Below are positions 24,428-34,919 of a stretch of 64,000 nt of DNA, piece by piece. The translations under genes were made by a program, and so were the position numbers. The number at the start of each line of letters is the position of its first letter. Position 1 is the first letter of the stretch. The notes below the pieces were generated by a model. It had not been told where the DNA came from. It worked only from the letters and a program-made list of their open reading frames with translations, and made no database searches. Source of the DNA: Shewanella hanedai (lineage in GTDB: Bacteria; Pseudomonadota; Gammaproteobacteria; Enterobacterales; Shewanellaceae); contig NZ_VKGK01000005.1 in NCBI RefSeq assembly GCF_007197645.1, positions 162,041-226,040 on the forward strand, in the 5' to 3' direction.

Positions 24428-26992
24428 ATGACACAAATTAAAGCGAAATACCTCAAAGATTACTTATCGCCAGCATTCACTATTACCCATCTTGATTTGA
24501 GCTTTGACTTAGCAGGCCCAAATACTCAAGTGACTGCCAAAAGTCAGGTAGTTCGTCATGATGACGAACAAACGACGCTAGTGCTTGATGGCGATTCGAT
24601 GAAGTTGATTTCAGTTAAGATCAATGGGGCTGAAGTTAATTATACCCAAGGGGAAACTACGCTGACGATTGAAGCTGATCTGAATGCGTTTGAATTAGAG
24701 ATTGTTAATCAACTCGATCCAGAAGCTAACTCAAGCCTTGAAGGTCTTTATATGTCTGATGGTGCTTATTGTACTCAGTGTGAAGCTGAAGGCTTTAGAC
24801 GTATCACTTACTTCCTTGATAGACCAGATGTTCTTGCTATTTATAGTGTTAGAATTGAAGCCGACAAAGTGGCTTTTCCCTATCTATTAAGTAATGGCAA
24901 TTTCATGGATCAAGGTGATCTCGAAGGAGGTCGTCATTTTGTGCAGTGGCAAGATCCTTTCCCAAAACCTGCTTACCTGTTTGCCTTGGTGGCCGGTGAT
25001 TTCGATCTCTTAGAAGATGAGTTTATTACCCGTAGCAAGCGTCCTGTAAAGCTTCAGGTTTTTGTCGATAAAGGTAATCTACACAAATCTCATCATGCGA
25101 TGGCATCATTGAAAAAGTCCATGGCGTGGGATGAGTCTCGTTTTGATCTCGAATATGATCTCGATATCTACATGATCGTTGCCGTTGATTTCTTTAATAT
25201 GGGCGCGATGGAAAACAAAGGCTTGAATGTCTTTAACACTAAATATGTATTGGCAGATATCGATTCGGCAACGGATGATGATTATCACGGTATTGAGGCT
25301 GTGGTTGGTCATGAGTATTTCCATAACTGGACGGGGAATCGAGTGACGTGTCGCGATTGGTTCCAGTTAAGTCTTAAAGAGGGATTGACCGTCTTTAGGG
25401 ATCAAGAGTTCAGCTCTGATCTCGGCTCTCGTGCTGTAAATCGTATTCATGCGATTAAAGTGATCAAAAACCAGCAGTTTGCTGAAGATTCTGGGCCAAT
25501 GGCTCACCCAATTCGACCTGAATCTGTGATTGAAATGAATAATTTCTACACGGTTACAGTCTATAACAAGGGTGCTGAAGTGATCCGCATGATGCACACC
25601 TTACTCGGAGAGTCTGGTTTTCAAGCGGGTATGAAGCTCTACTTTGAGCGTCATGATGGCCAAGCGGTGACCTGTGATGACTTTACTGCTGCGATGCAGG
25701 ACGCCAGTAGTGTCGATCTTAGTCAGTTTATCTTATGGTACAGCCAATCAGGTACGCCGATTGTGAGCGTTAAAGAGCGCTATGATGAGCAGAAGGCACA
25801 ATATTCTTTGTTAATTGAGCAGTTCACACCTGCAACTGCTGATCAAACAGAGAAAGCGGCACTGCATATTCCGTTTGATTTAGAGCTGATATCACCAAAC
25901 GGTGATTCTATGTTGACTGAAGTGCTCAATGTTAAGTCTGCTAGTGAAGAGTTTGTCTTTGACAATATCGCTCATAAACCGACGCCTTCTTTGTTACAGA
26001 ACTTCTCTGCTCCCGTGAAACTTGATTTTGATTATTCCGTTGAGCAGTTGGTTCACTTGATGCGTTTTGCATCAAGTGAAGTGGCTCGCTGGGAAGCCTC
26101 AGTTGCGCTATTTAGCCAATCAATCTGGGCGAATGTTGAAAACTTAAATGCAAAACAGGCAATGCATGTTGATCTTAGACTGACCGATGCTTATCGAGGC
26201 ATATTACTGTCTGAGTCGTTAGATCCTGCGCTTGTGGCAGAGATTTTAACGTTCCCAAGTGTTTCAGCGTTAATTGAACAAGTCAGTTCAGTTGAGCTTG
26301 ATATTCTGGCCACTGCACGTGACTTCGTTATTGAAGAGCTTGCATCGGCATGTGAAGATGAACTACTGACTCGCTACCGAGAGCTGGTTAACATTGATAG
26401 TTCAGCAGCTCGCTCGCTTAAAAATGCGTGCCTGCTCTTATTACAAAGAGTATCAGACCAACATCAAGATCACGCAAAGTTACAGTATGAGCTTGCAGTC
26501 AACATGACTGATAGCTTAGGCGCTTTACAGGCGTTAAATGGAGCTGAATCGGCCTTAAGAAGCGAGCTTATGGCGGATTATGAGACTAAATGGCTTGAGA
26601 CACCGTTGGTGATGGATAAATGGTTAACTCTACAAGCGACATTAGGCGCCGATACGTGTCTAGAGAGGCTAGAGGCGCTAACTGAACATGCATCTTTTAG
26701 TTTCTCAAATCCTAATAGGGTTCGTTCGTTAGTCGGTGCGTTTGCTGCCGCTAACTTAGTCCAGTTCCATCGCCATGACGGTAAAGGCTATGATTTCTTA
26801 ACTGACACTATTATTAAGTTGAATAAATTAAACCCTCAAGTGGCGGCGAGACTTATCACTCCCTTGATTCAATTTAAAAAATTCGACATTCATAGGCAAA
26901 ATTTGATGAAAGCGTCTTTGGCTCGAATTTTGGCACTACCAGAACTCTCAAGCGATCTTTATGAGAAAGTGTCAAAAGCGCTTGATTGCTAG
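24428..26992 (+). CDS. pepN: Aminopeptidase N
   Basis: This cytosolic zinc M1 metallopeptidase (854 aa; E. coli 870 aa) releases N-terminal amino acids from peptides and is the main housekeeping aminopeptidase. The exopeptidase motif GAMEN is at 259-263. The zinc site HEYFH is at 295-299 with E318 (LSLKEG), the canonical HExxH-18-E spacing. The C-terminal helical domain is full length. It has its own ribosome site (AAAAGG) after the prc terminator and appears monocistronic. Confidence 0.97.
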   Translation: MTQIKAKYLKDYLSPAFTITHLDLSFDLAGPNTQVTAKSQVVRHDDEQTTLVLDGDSMKLISVKINGAEVNYTQGETTLTIEADLNAFELEIVNQLDPEANSSLEGLYMSDGAYCTQCEAEGFRRITYFLDRPDVLAIYSVRIEADKVAFPYLLSNGNFMDQGDLEGGRHFVQWQDPFPKPAYLFALVAGDFDLLEDEFITRSKRPVKLQVFVDKGNLHKSHHAMASLKKSMAWDESRFDLEYDLDIYMIVAVDFFNMGAMENKGLNVFNTKYVLADIDSATDDDYHGIEAVVGHEYFHNWTGNRVTCRDWFQLSLKEGLTVFRDQEFSSDLGSRAVNRIHAIKVIKNQQFAEDSGPMAHPIRPESVIEMNNFYTVTVYNKGAEVIRMMHTLLGESGFQAGMKLYFERHDGQAVTCDDFTAAMQDASSVDLSQFILWYSQSGTPIVSVKERYDEQKAQYSLLIEQFTPATADQTEKAALHIPFDLELISPNGDSMLTEVLNVKSASEEFVFDNIAHKPTPSLLQNFSAPVKLDFDYSVEQLVHLMRFASSEVARWEASVALFSQSIWANVENLNAKQAMHVDLRLTDAYRGILLSESLDPALVAEILTFPSVSALIEQVSSVELDILATARDFVIEELASACEDELLTRYRELVNIDSSAARSLKNACLLLLQRVSDQHQDHAKLQYELAVNMTDSLGALQALNGAESALRSELMADYETKWLETPLVMDKWLTLQATLGADTCLERLEALTEHASFSFSNPNRVRSLVGAFAAANLVQFHRHDGKGYDFLTDTIIKLNKLNPQVAARLITPLIQFKKFDIHRQNLMKASLARILALPELSSDLYEKVSKALDC

Positions 26993-27261
26993 TCAGAGCT
27001 TAGAGTCAGTTCGAACTGTTTGTGCATAAATGAGCTCAGCATGCAGGATTCAGCGTGCTGATAAGTGGAAAAGTTAAGCTTAGTTACTGTCACTACATTC
27101 CCTTGATGCCACTACTAATGGCGGTGTTTAGGGAATCATAGTACTCATTAATTTTTTTAACTTTGACGTGTTTAAGCGAGCATGTTGAAGTGTTCTGAAC
27201 ATATATAACGCCTATAACAGCTCTGTTATAGGCATTGTTCTCTCTTATAAGATTTAAAAAG

Positions 27262-27486
27262 ATGATTTTTTACTTTTCTCTTAATGTTAATTTCCAAGAA
27301 TTTGAACGGTATTACCAAGGCCATGTTACTAAGGTCGAAGTGCATGATCAAAATGGTAAAACACTTTGGATTAATGGCAGACATTTCCGACCTTTTTTAA
27401 CAAGGTCTGGGATCAAGGGGCAATTCAAAATTGAATTGACCAGTACTGGCGAACTATTGTCGTTGACACAAATTTCGCCAATATAA
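27262..27486 (+). CDS. DUF2835 family protein
   Basis: This small protein (74 aa) matches the DUF2835 pattern: an opening YFSLNVNFQEFERYYQG strand-helix and RHFRPFLTRSGIKG near the C-terminus. The family is found between pepN and pyrD-region genes in Shewanella and Vibrio; its function is unknown. The ATG at 27262 gives the usual family N-terminus, while an earlier start at 27235 would add nine residues. The ribosome site is weak. Confidence 0.82.
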   Translation: MIFYFSLNVNFQEFERYYQGHVTKVEVHDQNGKTLWINGRHFRPFLTRSGIKGQFKIELTSTGELLSLTQISPI

Positions 27487-27806
27487 ATTAGAGTATTTAC
27501 TTCAAACGACCGATTATATTTCTATAGCAAGATTGCTCGATCTTCTTACTCCTATCTCATTGTTATTAAGATTATTTATTGTCGCATTCAAGGCTAATCC
27601 TACCTCTTTTAGTTCAATTTTAAATCAAGCGTTTAAATTATTGTTTTATTATTGACGAAACTGCTTAAAACTTCAGAAGATTTTCTTATCTTCTGCCTTG
27701 CTCATGAGATGTAAATGCTGTAACAATGGTGTTACCTGTCGGCTAACAAGATGTTGGTTGTCATTCCTATAACAAAGAATCCAGCAGGTTACGGAGAAGA
27801 GCTAAA
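27487..27806. other. Gene-free region upstream of the DUF1302 cluster
   Basis: This 320-bp AT-rich stretch has no coding frame. It contains a perfect palindrome at 27720-27735 (GTAACA, ATGG, TGTTAC), about 70 bases before the DUF1302 start, which could be an operator. An AGGTTACGGAGAAG ribosome-site region precedes the ATG at 27807. Promoter boxes cannot be assigned with confidence. Confidence 0.45.
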
Positions 27807-29855
27807 ATGAAAAAGGTTACTAACGGCTTTAATAAGTCGACGCTTGCATTAGGGATCGTCGCGGCACTGACAATGGGAGTTACATCCAGTGTTAGTGCAA
27901 TATCATTCAATTGGGGAGAGGTTGAAGGCACATTCGATACAACCTTATCAGCGGGTGCGAGTTGGCGCGTTGAAGGTCGTGACTGGGACAACCACATCGG
28001 CAAGGTCAATCATCCTAACTTCGATTGGTCTAATTATTCAGCATTCAACAATCCAAAATATACCTCAGCTCAGATATGGGCGCAGCCAGGGTCATACTCC
28101 AGTAATGGTGATTTGAGTAATCAACTTTATTCGAAAGGTGACACTACCGCTGTTGTATTTAAGGGATTACATGAACTGTCTCTTAAATATAAAAACTTTG
28201 GGGTGTTTGCGCGAGGAATGTATTTCTTCGATCAAAAAGCCAATAATGGCAGTTATGGCTACACCGATCCGATAACGGGTAAGGATTATGATCCGTGTAG
28301 TGATTCGAAAGCATCGGATGTGCAATGTAAAGATATTCGACTTTTAGATGCATTTGTTTATGGCGACTTCGATTTTAATGATGGTGCCAATCCACTTACC
28401 GTTCGTATCGGTAACCAAGTGGTATCTTGGGGAGAGAGCACACTCATACCACACGGAATTGGTGTCATTAACCCTGTTGATCTTAATATCCTTAATGCAC
28501 CAGGTTCTGAATTAAAAGAGGCCTTTAGACCTCAAGGCATGATCTGGGCATCTTTGGGTCTTACAGATGAAATGTCGGTTGAAGCTTTTTACCAGTACGA
28601 TTGGGAGCCGGTCTGGGTACCAACTCCTGGTTCATACTTCTCTACCAATGATTTTGCAGGATACGGTGGTTATGGTCAGAATGCTCAGCTAGGTTTCAAC
28701 GCTAACCCTGATATTAACCTTGAGTTTTTAGAGCAAGAGTATAATAACTTAGTCGCGATGATGGCATCAGGCCAGGTTTCGCCTGAACAGTTAGGTGCAC
28801 TGGCTTTGGCTTATCCAACCAAAGTGACCTTAGTTGAAGATCAGGCAAGTGCAAGTGATTCGGGTCAATTCGGTCTTAAGATTGGCTATTACGCCCCTGA
28901 ACTCGGTGAAACTGAGTTTGGCCTGTATTACATGAATTACCACAGTCGTAGACCATTAATTAGCGGTACAGTTGCCAATTTCACACAAGAAGCGATTGCT
29001 GGCGATCTTAAGACCCTTGGTGGCATTGCAGCTAGTGGTGGCACGGTTGATCGTGAAACCCTACTAGGCTTAGAAACATTCTCTAAGGCACAAATCGTTT
29101 ATCCAGAGGATATTCAACTTTACGGTTTAAGTTTCAATACGCTAGTTGCTGATACTTCAGTCGCGGGTGAAATTGCCCACCGTATGGATGAGCCACTGCA
29201 GATTGATGATGTTGAATTGTTGTTTGCAGCTATGCCACAGCAGCTAGCAAATGCAGGTCTGCGTCCTGATCTGGATGGTATTTCACAAATGGGTGTGATT
29301 GCACCTGGTGAAACCGCACAAGGTTATATTTTACGCGATACGACTCAGGCACAATTTACGTTAACACACCTATTTGGACCTACATGGGGCATGAGTAATT
29401 TAGTCATGCTAGCTGAAGTTGGTGGTGTGTGGATCCATGATATGCCTGATCAAGATGTACTGCGCTTAAACGGTCCTGGAACGGCTCGTTCTGGTGGTAA
29501 CCCTGATATGCCAGGTATTATCCAAGCATTACAAGATGGCGTTGAAACGAATCCATTCCCAACTGATTTCTCTTGGGGATACCGTTTAGTGGCTAAAGCT
29601 GACTACAATAACTTGTTTGCTGGCGTCAACATGTCACCTCGCATTATCTTCTCTCATGATGTTGAAGGCATCACTCCGGATCCTATGTTCCTATTTACTG
29701 AAGGTAAGAAGTCTGTCTCTGTTGGCGTTAACTTTGATTATCAGAGTCGCTGGGGTGCTGATTTCTCTTACAACAGTTTCTTTGGTGGCGTAGGTACGAC
29801 AAACCAGATGTCTGACCGTGATTACGTGTCATTTAACATCAAGTATTCAATCTAA
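27807..29855 (+). CDS. DUF1302 family outer-membrane protein
   Basis: This predicted outer-membrane beta-barrel (682 aa) has a signal peptide (about 1-31, ending SSVSA) and then a family-typical opening with FNWGEVEGTFDTTLSAGASWR. It also shows VVSWGESTLIPHGIGVINPVDL, and it ends in an alternating strand with a terminal aromatic pattern (YVSFNIKYSI). Family function is not settled; members usually pair with DUF1329 proteins. It is the first gene of a four-gene unit with DUF1329, YCF48-like and RND genes, suggesting the outer-membrane part of a transport path. Confidence 0.9.
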   Translation: MKKVTNGFNKSTLALGIVAALTMGVTSSVSAISFNWGEVEGTFDTTLSAGASWRVEGRDWDNHIGKVNHPNFDWSNYSAFNNPKYTSAQIWAQPGSYSSNGDLSNQLYSKGDTTAVVFKGLHELSLKYKNFGVFARGMYFFDQKANNGSYGYTDPITGKDYDPCSDSKASDVQCKDIRLLDAFVYGDFDFNDGANPLTVRIGNQVVSWGESTLIPHGIGVINPVDLNILNAPGSELKEAFRPQGMIWASLGLTDEMSVEAFYQYDWEPVWVPTPGSYFSTNDFAGYGGYGQNAQLGFNANPDINLEFLEQEYNNLVAMMASGQVSPEQLGALALAYPTKVTLVEDQASASDSGQFGLKIGYYAPELGETEFGLYYMNYHSRRPLISGTVANFTQEAIAGDLKTLGGIAASGGTVDRETLLGLETFSKAQIVYPEDIQLYGLSFNTLVADTSVAGEIAHRMDEPLQIDDVELLFAAMPQQLANAGLRPDLDGISQMGVIAPGETAQGYILRDTTQAQFTLTHLFGPTWGMSNLVMLAEVGGVWIHDMPDQDVLRLNGPGTARSGGNPDMPGIIQALQDGVETNPFPTDFSWGYRLVAKADYNNLFAGVNMSPRIIFSHDVEGITPDPMFLFTEGKKSVSVGVNFDYQSRWGADFSYNSFFGGVGTTNQMSDRDYVSFNIKYSI

Positions 29856-29873
29856 ATCACAAGGACAATAATA

Positions 29874-31238
29874 ATGAATAATCTTGGGATATTGTCGGCT
29901 GCTGTGATGGTTGCACTAAGTGCTCCAAGCGCACTGGCTAAAGTCAGCGAGGCAGAAGCTGCAAAGTTAGGTACTGAGCTAACCCCTATGGGTGCAGTCA
30001 GAGCGGCGAATGCCGATGGCTCCATTCCAGCTTGGGATGGTGGTATTAAATCTGCTGTTGCGGGATACGAGAAGGGGATGCATCACCCTGATCCTTTTTC
30101 GCAAGATAAGATTGAGTTTACGATCACTAATGCTAACAAAGATAAGTATAAAGCGAATCTTAGTGAAGGTCAGATGAAGCTGTTTGAGCTTTACCCTGAC
30201 ACTTATAAGATGAACGTTTATCAGACTCGTCGTACGGCATCTGTTCCTCAGTTTGTCTATGACGCTACTAAAGCCAATGCGACCCGAGCTGAACTTGTTT
30301 CAGAAGGTAACGGCGTTAAAGGTGCATCGATAGGTGTTCCTTTCCCGATGCCGCAAAATGGTTTAGAGGTTATTTGGAACCATGTACTGCGCTTTCGTGG
30401 TGTTGATGTCGAAACAGCCCGTAGTCAAGCTGCACCAACCGCTGGCGGCAGTTATACATTGGTTGAAACATCAGAGGAGATTCGATTCCAGTATGCTCGC
30501 CCTGAAATGACTCTCGATAAGTTGAATGCAACCAACACCTTGTTTTATTTTAAGCAAGTGGTGACTCAACCTGCGCGTTTGGCAGGCACAGCTCTACTGG
30601 TTAAGGAAACAATGGATCAGGAAGCGTTACCCCGTCAAGCTTGGACCTATAACACGGGTCAGAGACGTGTACGTAAAGCGCCTAATGTCGCATTTGACAC
30701 TCCAGGTTCAGTATCTGATGGCCTGAGAACAACCGATGATTTCGATATGTTTAACGGCTCTCCAGTGCGCTATAACTGGGAGTTGATCGGTAAACAAGAG
30801 GTATATATTCCGTATAACGATTACAAACTTCATTCAGATAAGCTGGAGTATGATCAAATTGTTCATCCCGGTCATATCAACCCTGAGTTTGTTCGTTGGG
30901 AAAAGCACCGTGTTTGGGTTGTTAAGGCTCAACTGAAAGAGGGAATGCGTCATATCTATAAGACTCGTACTTTCTATATTGATGAGGACTCTTGGCAGGT
31001 TTCTCTAGCCGACATGTACGATAATCGTGATGAGTTATATCGTGTTGCTGTTGCACACGGTCTTAACTATTACGAAGTTCCTACGCATTGGAGTACGTTG
31101 GAGGTTTTTCATGATCTTCAATCACGTCGATATCTCGCTATGGGCCTAGATAACGAAGGCCGTATGTATAACTTTGATGCTAAGTTGAGTGAAGCTAATT
31201 TCACTCCAGCAGCATTAAGACGTGCAGGTATTCGTTAA
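29874..31238 (+). CDS. DUF1329 family periplasmic protein
   Basis: This exported protein (454 aa) has a signal peptide (about 1-22, ending PSALA) and the DUF1329 signatures LTPMGAVRAANADGSIPAWDGG near the N-terminus (residues about 37-57) and YDNRDELYRVAVAHGLNYYEVP near the C-terminus. The fold of this family is thought to resemble LolA/LolB lipoprotein carriers (established comparison, not shown here), which would suit carriage of a hydrophobic ligand through the periplasm. It lies 18 bases after the DUF1302 gene. Confidence 0.9.
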   Translation: MNNLGILSAAVMVALSAPSALAKVSEAEAAKLGTELTPMGAVRAANADGSIPAWDGGIKSAVAGYEKGMHHPDPFSQDKIEFTITNANKDKYKANLSEGQMKLFELYPDTYKMNVYQTRRTASVPQFVYDATKANATRAELVSEGNGVKGASIGVPFPMPQNGLEVIWNHVLRFRGVDVETARSQAAPTAGGSYTLVETSEEIRFQYARPEMTLDKLNATNTLFYFKQVVTQPARLAGTALLVKETMDQEALPRQAWTYNTGQRRVRKAPNVAFDTPGSVSDGLRTTDDFDMFNGSPVRYNWELIGKQEVYIPYNDYKLHSDKLEYDQIVHPGHINPEFVRWEKHRVWVVKAQLKEGMRHIYKTRTFYIDEDSWQVSLADMYDNRDELYRVAVAHGLNYYEVPTHWSTLEVFHDLQSRRYLAMGLDNEGRMYNFDAKLSEANFTPAALRRAGIR

Positions 31239-31297
31239 CTCTCCCCGATACATCAGGGGCACAGAGATGTGCCCCTTTATCTCTTAAGGAAGTTTGT

Positions 31298-32320
31298 ATG
31301 TTGTCTAGCATGCTTCGATTGATCTTAGTTTTTTTATTGGCTGCGACTTTATTTCCGCTTTCAGCTATGGCTAATGGCTCTTTTAGTTTAAAGAATCAAA
31401 TTCAACCTTTGGCTATTAAGTCAAACATTCTCGATATCGCCGTTAACGAGCAGACGATGGTCGCTGTTGGTGAGCGAGGACATATTTTTATTTTTGACGA
31501 TGAGAATACTCCTAAGTGGCGTCAGGTTTTATCACCCACATCGGCACACCTTACGAAAGTATTTTTTATCAGTCCTAAACTCGGTTGGGCAGTGGGTCAT
31601 GATGCGACCATTGTTCATACTCAAGATGCTGGTTTAACTTGGCAGGTTCAGATGAGCTCGCCTGAGATTGAAAAACCGCTATTTGATGTGCTCTTTTTTG
31701 ATGAGAACCATGGTGTTGCGATTGGTGCATATGGCCTATTTTATCGTACTAGCAACGGTGGAATTGACTGGACCGCAGAATACCACGAAGAATTACTGCT
31801 TGAAGACGATGTGGCTTACCTAGCAGAGTTAAAAGCGGAAGATGAAGCGATATACCTTAGTGAGCGTAGCACACTGCTACCACATTTTAACCGTATTATA
31901 GCCACAAAAGACGGTCGTTTTATGATGGTTGGAGAGCTTGGCCTTGTGTCGATATCCGATGATCGTGGACTTCATTGGCAAAAACTTGATTTTATCTATG
32001 ATGGATCGCTCTTTAATATTATTGAGTCAAAAGAGAGTTTTTATGTCATGGGCTTGCGAGGGCATCTGTTTCAAACGGCAATGGATTTGGCTCAATGGGG
32101 TGAAATTACGTTACCGACAGATTCCACGATTAATGGCGCCATGCTGATTGATGGTGGAATACGTGTCGTTGGCAATGCTGGTGTCGTGGTAGACATTACT
32201 GACAGTGGAGAAAGTGAGCTGATTGCTCAGCGTCAAGGTGAGAATCTCGTTTCTATCGATCAAGATCCTCAGGGGCATGTGTGGGTTGCAGGTACTAAAG
32301 GCCTCTTCGAACTAAAATAA
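31298..32320 (+). CDS. YCF48-like beta-propeller protein
   Basis: This exported protein (340 aa) has a signal peptide ending near AMANG (residue 26) and repeated propeller blades of the YCF48/BNR type. Examples are AVGERGHIFIFDD, GWAVGHDATIVHTQDAGLTW, GVAIGAYGLFYRTSNGGIDW, MVGELGLVSISDDRGLHW and VWVAGTKGLFEL. It likely acts as a periplasmic scaffold for the neighbouring DUF1302/DUF1329/RND components. It lies 14 bases upstream of the RND gene. Confidence 0.88.
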   Translation: MLSSMLRLILVFLLAATLFPLSAMANGSFSLKNQIQPLAIKSNILDIAVNEQTMVAVGERGHIFIFDDENTPKWRQVLSPTSAHLTKVFFISPKLGWAVGHDATIVHTQDAGLTWQVQMSSPEIEKPLFDVLFFDENHGVAIGAYGLFYRTSNGGIDWTAEYHEELLLEDDVAYLAELKAEDEAIYLSERSTLLPHFNRIIATKDGRFMMVGELGLVSISDDRGLHWQKLDFIYDGSLFNIIESKESFYVMGLRGHLFQTAMDLAQWGEITLPTDSTINGAMLIDGGIRVVGNAGVVVDITDSGESELIAQRQGENLVSIDQDPQGHVWVAGTKGLFELK

Positions 32321-32333
32321 TAGGATCCTTAAG

Positions 32334-34646
32334 ATGTTAGATAAAATGGTCAATGGATTTGAATCCTTCCTATTTAGGCACAGGGTTTTTGTCATAATCT
32401 TGTTTATGCTGACAACTCTTTTTTTAGGGTTTCAAGCCAGTAATTTAAAGATGGATGCGGCGTTTATTAAAAATATTCCGCTAAATCATAGCTATATGCA
32501 AACTTATTTAAAGCATCAAAAACAATTTGGTGGTGCGAATAGTATTATGGTTGCGGTAGAAGATACCAGTGGCGATATCTTTAATGAAACCTTTTTTGAT
32601 GCGTTGAAAAACGTACATGATCAACTTTTCTTTATTCCTGGTGTGGATAGATCACAGGTTAAATCACTGTTCTCTCCCTCAACACGTTTCACTGAAGTGG
32701 TCGAAGATGGCTTTGCCGGTGGTCCTGTTATACCAGCAGATTTTTCAACCACTGAAGCTGGATTAGCCATCGTTAGAGGAAATATTGAGAAAGCGGGCAT
32801 TGTAGGACGCTTGATCGCAGAAGATTACTCTGCTGCTATGGTCTCTGCTCAGTTGATGGACTTTGATCCTCAAACTGGTGAACCTCTCGATACCTTGGCG
32901 TTTGCTGAACAGTTAGAGCAAGAGTTACGGACGCAGTTTGAAAATGAAGACATCAAAATCCACATCATAGGGTTTGCTAAGATGGCGGGGGATGTGGCTG
33001 AAGGCGCAAAAGGGGTGATGCTATTTTTCCTTATAGCTATCTTAGTCACTGCGATCATGGTTTACCTGTTTTCTAAATCATTAGTACTGACGTTTTTACC
33101 TTTAGCTTGTAGTTTGATAGCTGTTATTTGGCAGTTGGGTCTATTAACTGTGGTGGGATTTGGTTTAGATCCTATGTCCATTTTGATCCCATTTCTGGTG
33201 TTCGCGATTGGTGTGAGCCACAGCGTACAGATGATCAACGCTGTTAGGCGGAGAGTGGCTGATGGCGAAACCACTAAAGCTGCTGCGGCTTTGGCTTTTC
33301 GAAGTTTATTGATCCCTGGCGGTATTGCCTTACTATCAGATACTGTTGGCTTTTTGACCTTGCTGGCAATCGATATAGGCATTATCCGTGAACTGGCTAT
33401 CTCTGCATCACTCGGTGTGGGTGTGATCATTCTGACTAACCTTATCTTACTTCCTTTAGTGATTTCATATACTCATGTGTCAGTTCCTAAAAAATTGGCG
33501 AATGAATCTCAAAGTAAAATCAATCAACTCTGGAGAAAACTGTCGCTGTTTGCCACGCCAAAATATGCGATTTGGGTTTTGGTTATCACAGCAGTTCTTT
33601 ATGGGTTTGGAGCGCAGCAGGCGAGTTTGATGAAAGTCGGTGATCTACAAGGTGGGGCACCAGCACTGCATTTAGATTCAAGATATAATCAAGATACCTT
33701 CTATATTACGGATAAATTTTCCATCACGACTGATGTGATGACCGTGATTGTTGAGGCGTTTCCTGAAGCATGTACCTATCATTCAGTATTAACTCAAATT
33801 GATGAGTTTGAATGGATTATTGGTAATACACCAGGGGTTGAAGCAACGGCAAGCTTAGCTTCGGTAGCAAAACGTGTCAACGCTGGCTTTAACGAAGGCA
33901 ATCCCAAGTGGCAAGTGTTACCTAGAACAACTGCGAGCCTTGTTCAGGCTGTGGGAAGGGTGCCAACTACTTCAGGTTTATTGAACAGTAATTGCTCAGT
34001 TATGCCTGTTTACCTGTTTTTGAAAGATCATAAAGCGGAAACGATTGAACTGGTCATTGAAAAGGTTAAAGCCCTTTCGGCTGAGATGGATAATGACAAG
34101 ATACAGTTCAAGCTAGCATCTGGCCCTGTTGGTGTTATGGCAGCGACGAATGAAGCTGTAGCGGAAGCACAGTTACCCATGATGCTTTATGTATATGGTG
34201 CGGTTTTTGTACTCTGTCTGATTAGTTTTAGATCGTTAAGGGCTACTATCGCGGTCATTTTACCCCTTTATGTTGTTTCGACACTGGCTCAAGCGTTAAT
34301 GACACAACTCGATATCGGCTTGGCGGTGAGTACATTACCCGTTATCGCATTAGGCGTAGGTATTGGTGTGGACTACGGCATTTATATTTTATCGACGATG
34401 GCAGTTAGACTGAGAGATGGCATGAAAGTGCAAGATGCTTATTATGAAGCGTTAGTTGAACGAGGCAGTGCGGTGATATTTACCGGTCTGACTTTGGCTA
34501 TTGGCGTGAGTACTTGGTTTTTCTCTGCATTAAAGTTCCAAATGGATATGGGGATCTTGCTTACATTTATGTTTTTAGTAAATATGTTGGGCGCCATAAT
34601 TATTTTACCCGCAATTGCCGCCTTCTTCTGGCGAAAACCTCGATAG
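32334..34646 (+). CDS. RND/MMPL family transporter
   Basis: This inner-membrane transporter (770 aa) of the RND superfamily is closest by layout to the MMPL/HAE-3 lipid exporter type. It has one membrane helix at about 17-35, a periplasmic loop, five helices around 225-390, a second periplasmic loop and a second group of helices from about 620 to 765. The pattern DPMSILIPFLVFAIGVSHSVQ and the second-half equivalent ALGVGIGVDYGIYILS are typical. It ends the DUF1302-DUF1329-YCF48-RND unit, and a hydrophobic substrate is likely. Confidence 0.9.
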   Translation: MLDKMVNGFESFLFRHRVFVIILFMLTTLFLGFQASNLKMDAAFIKNIPLNHSYMQTYLKHQKQFGGANSIMVAVEDTSGDIFNETFFDALKNVHDQLFFIPGVDRSQVKSLFSPSTRFTEVVEDGFAGGPVIPADFSTTEAGLAIVRGNIEKAGIVGRLIAEDYSAAMVSAQLMDFDPQTGEPLDTLAFAEQLEQELRTQFENEDIKIHIIGFAKMAGDVAEGAKGVMLFFLIAILVTAIMVYLFSKSLVLTFLPLACSLIAVIWQLGLLTVVGFGLDPMSILIPFLVFAIGVSHSVQMINAVRRRVADGETTKAAAALAFRSLLIPGGIALLSDTVGFLTLLAIDIGIIRELAISASLGVGVIILTNLILLPLVISYTHVSVPKKLANESQSKINQLWRKLSLFATPKYAIWVLVITAVLYGFGAQQASLMKVGDLQGGAPALHLDSRYNQDTFYITDKFSITTDVMTVIVEAFPEACTYHSVLTQIDEFEWIIGNTPGVEATASLASVAKRVNAGFNEGNPKWQVLPRTTASLVQAVGRVPTTSGLLNSNCSVMPVYLFLKDHKAETIELVIEKVKALSAEMDNDKIQFKLASGPVGVMAATNEAVAEAQLPMMLYVYGAVFVLCLISFRSLRATIAVILPLYVVSTLAQALMTQLDIGLAVSTLPVIALGVGIGVDYGIYILSTMAVRLRDGMKVQDAYYEALVERGSAVIFTGLTLAIGVSTWFFSALKFQMDMGILLTFMFLVNMLGAIIILPAIAAFFWRKPR

Positions 34647-34659
34647 CTGGCATAAACAG

Positions 34660-34679
34660 GGAGCTTCGGCTCCTTTTTT
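34660..34679 (+). terminator. Rho-independent terminator after the RND gene
   Basis: GGAGC, TTCG loop, GCTCC, then six T, starting 14 bases after the RND stop. It closes the four-gene cluster. Confidence 0.93.
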
Positions 34680-34919
34680 ATTGCATTCTGTTTTGAATAG
34701 TTACGCTTAAATCGCGGTTGTTTGTTCATATTAATAGATAAAAGCTTGCTGTAACTGGTTTTATAGTGGATCTACCACTAAAATAACACTCGAAAAGTGT
34801 CTGTTTTAGTAATAGACTTCGCGCATGACCTAGGTCACATTATTCGAACAGGTCATTTGTACAAGCATCCCAAAAAAATATATATAAAGCGCTGCCATAG
34901 ACCCTAAGGAAACAGCAAC

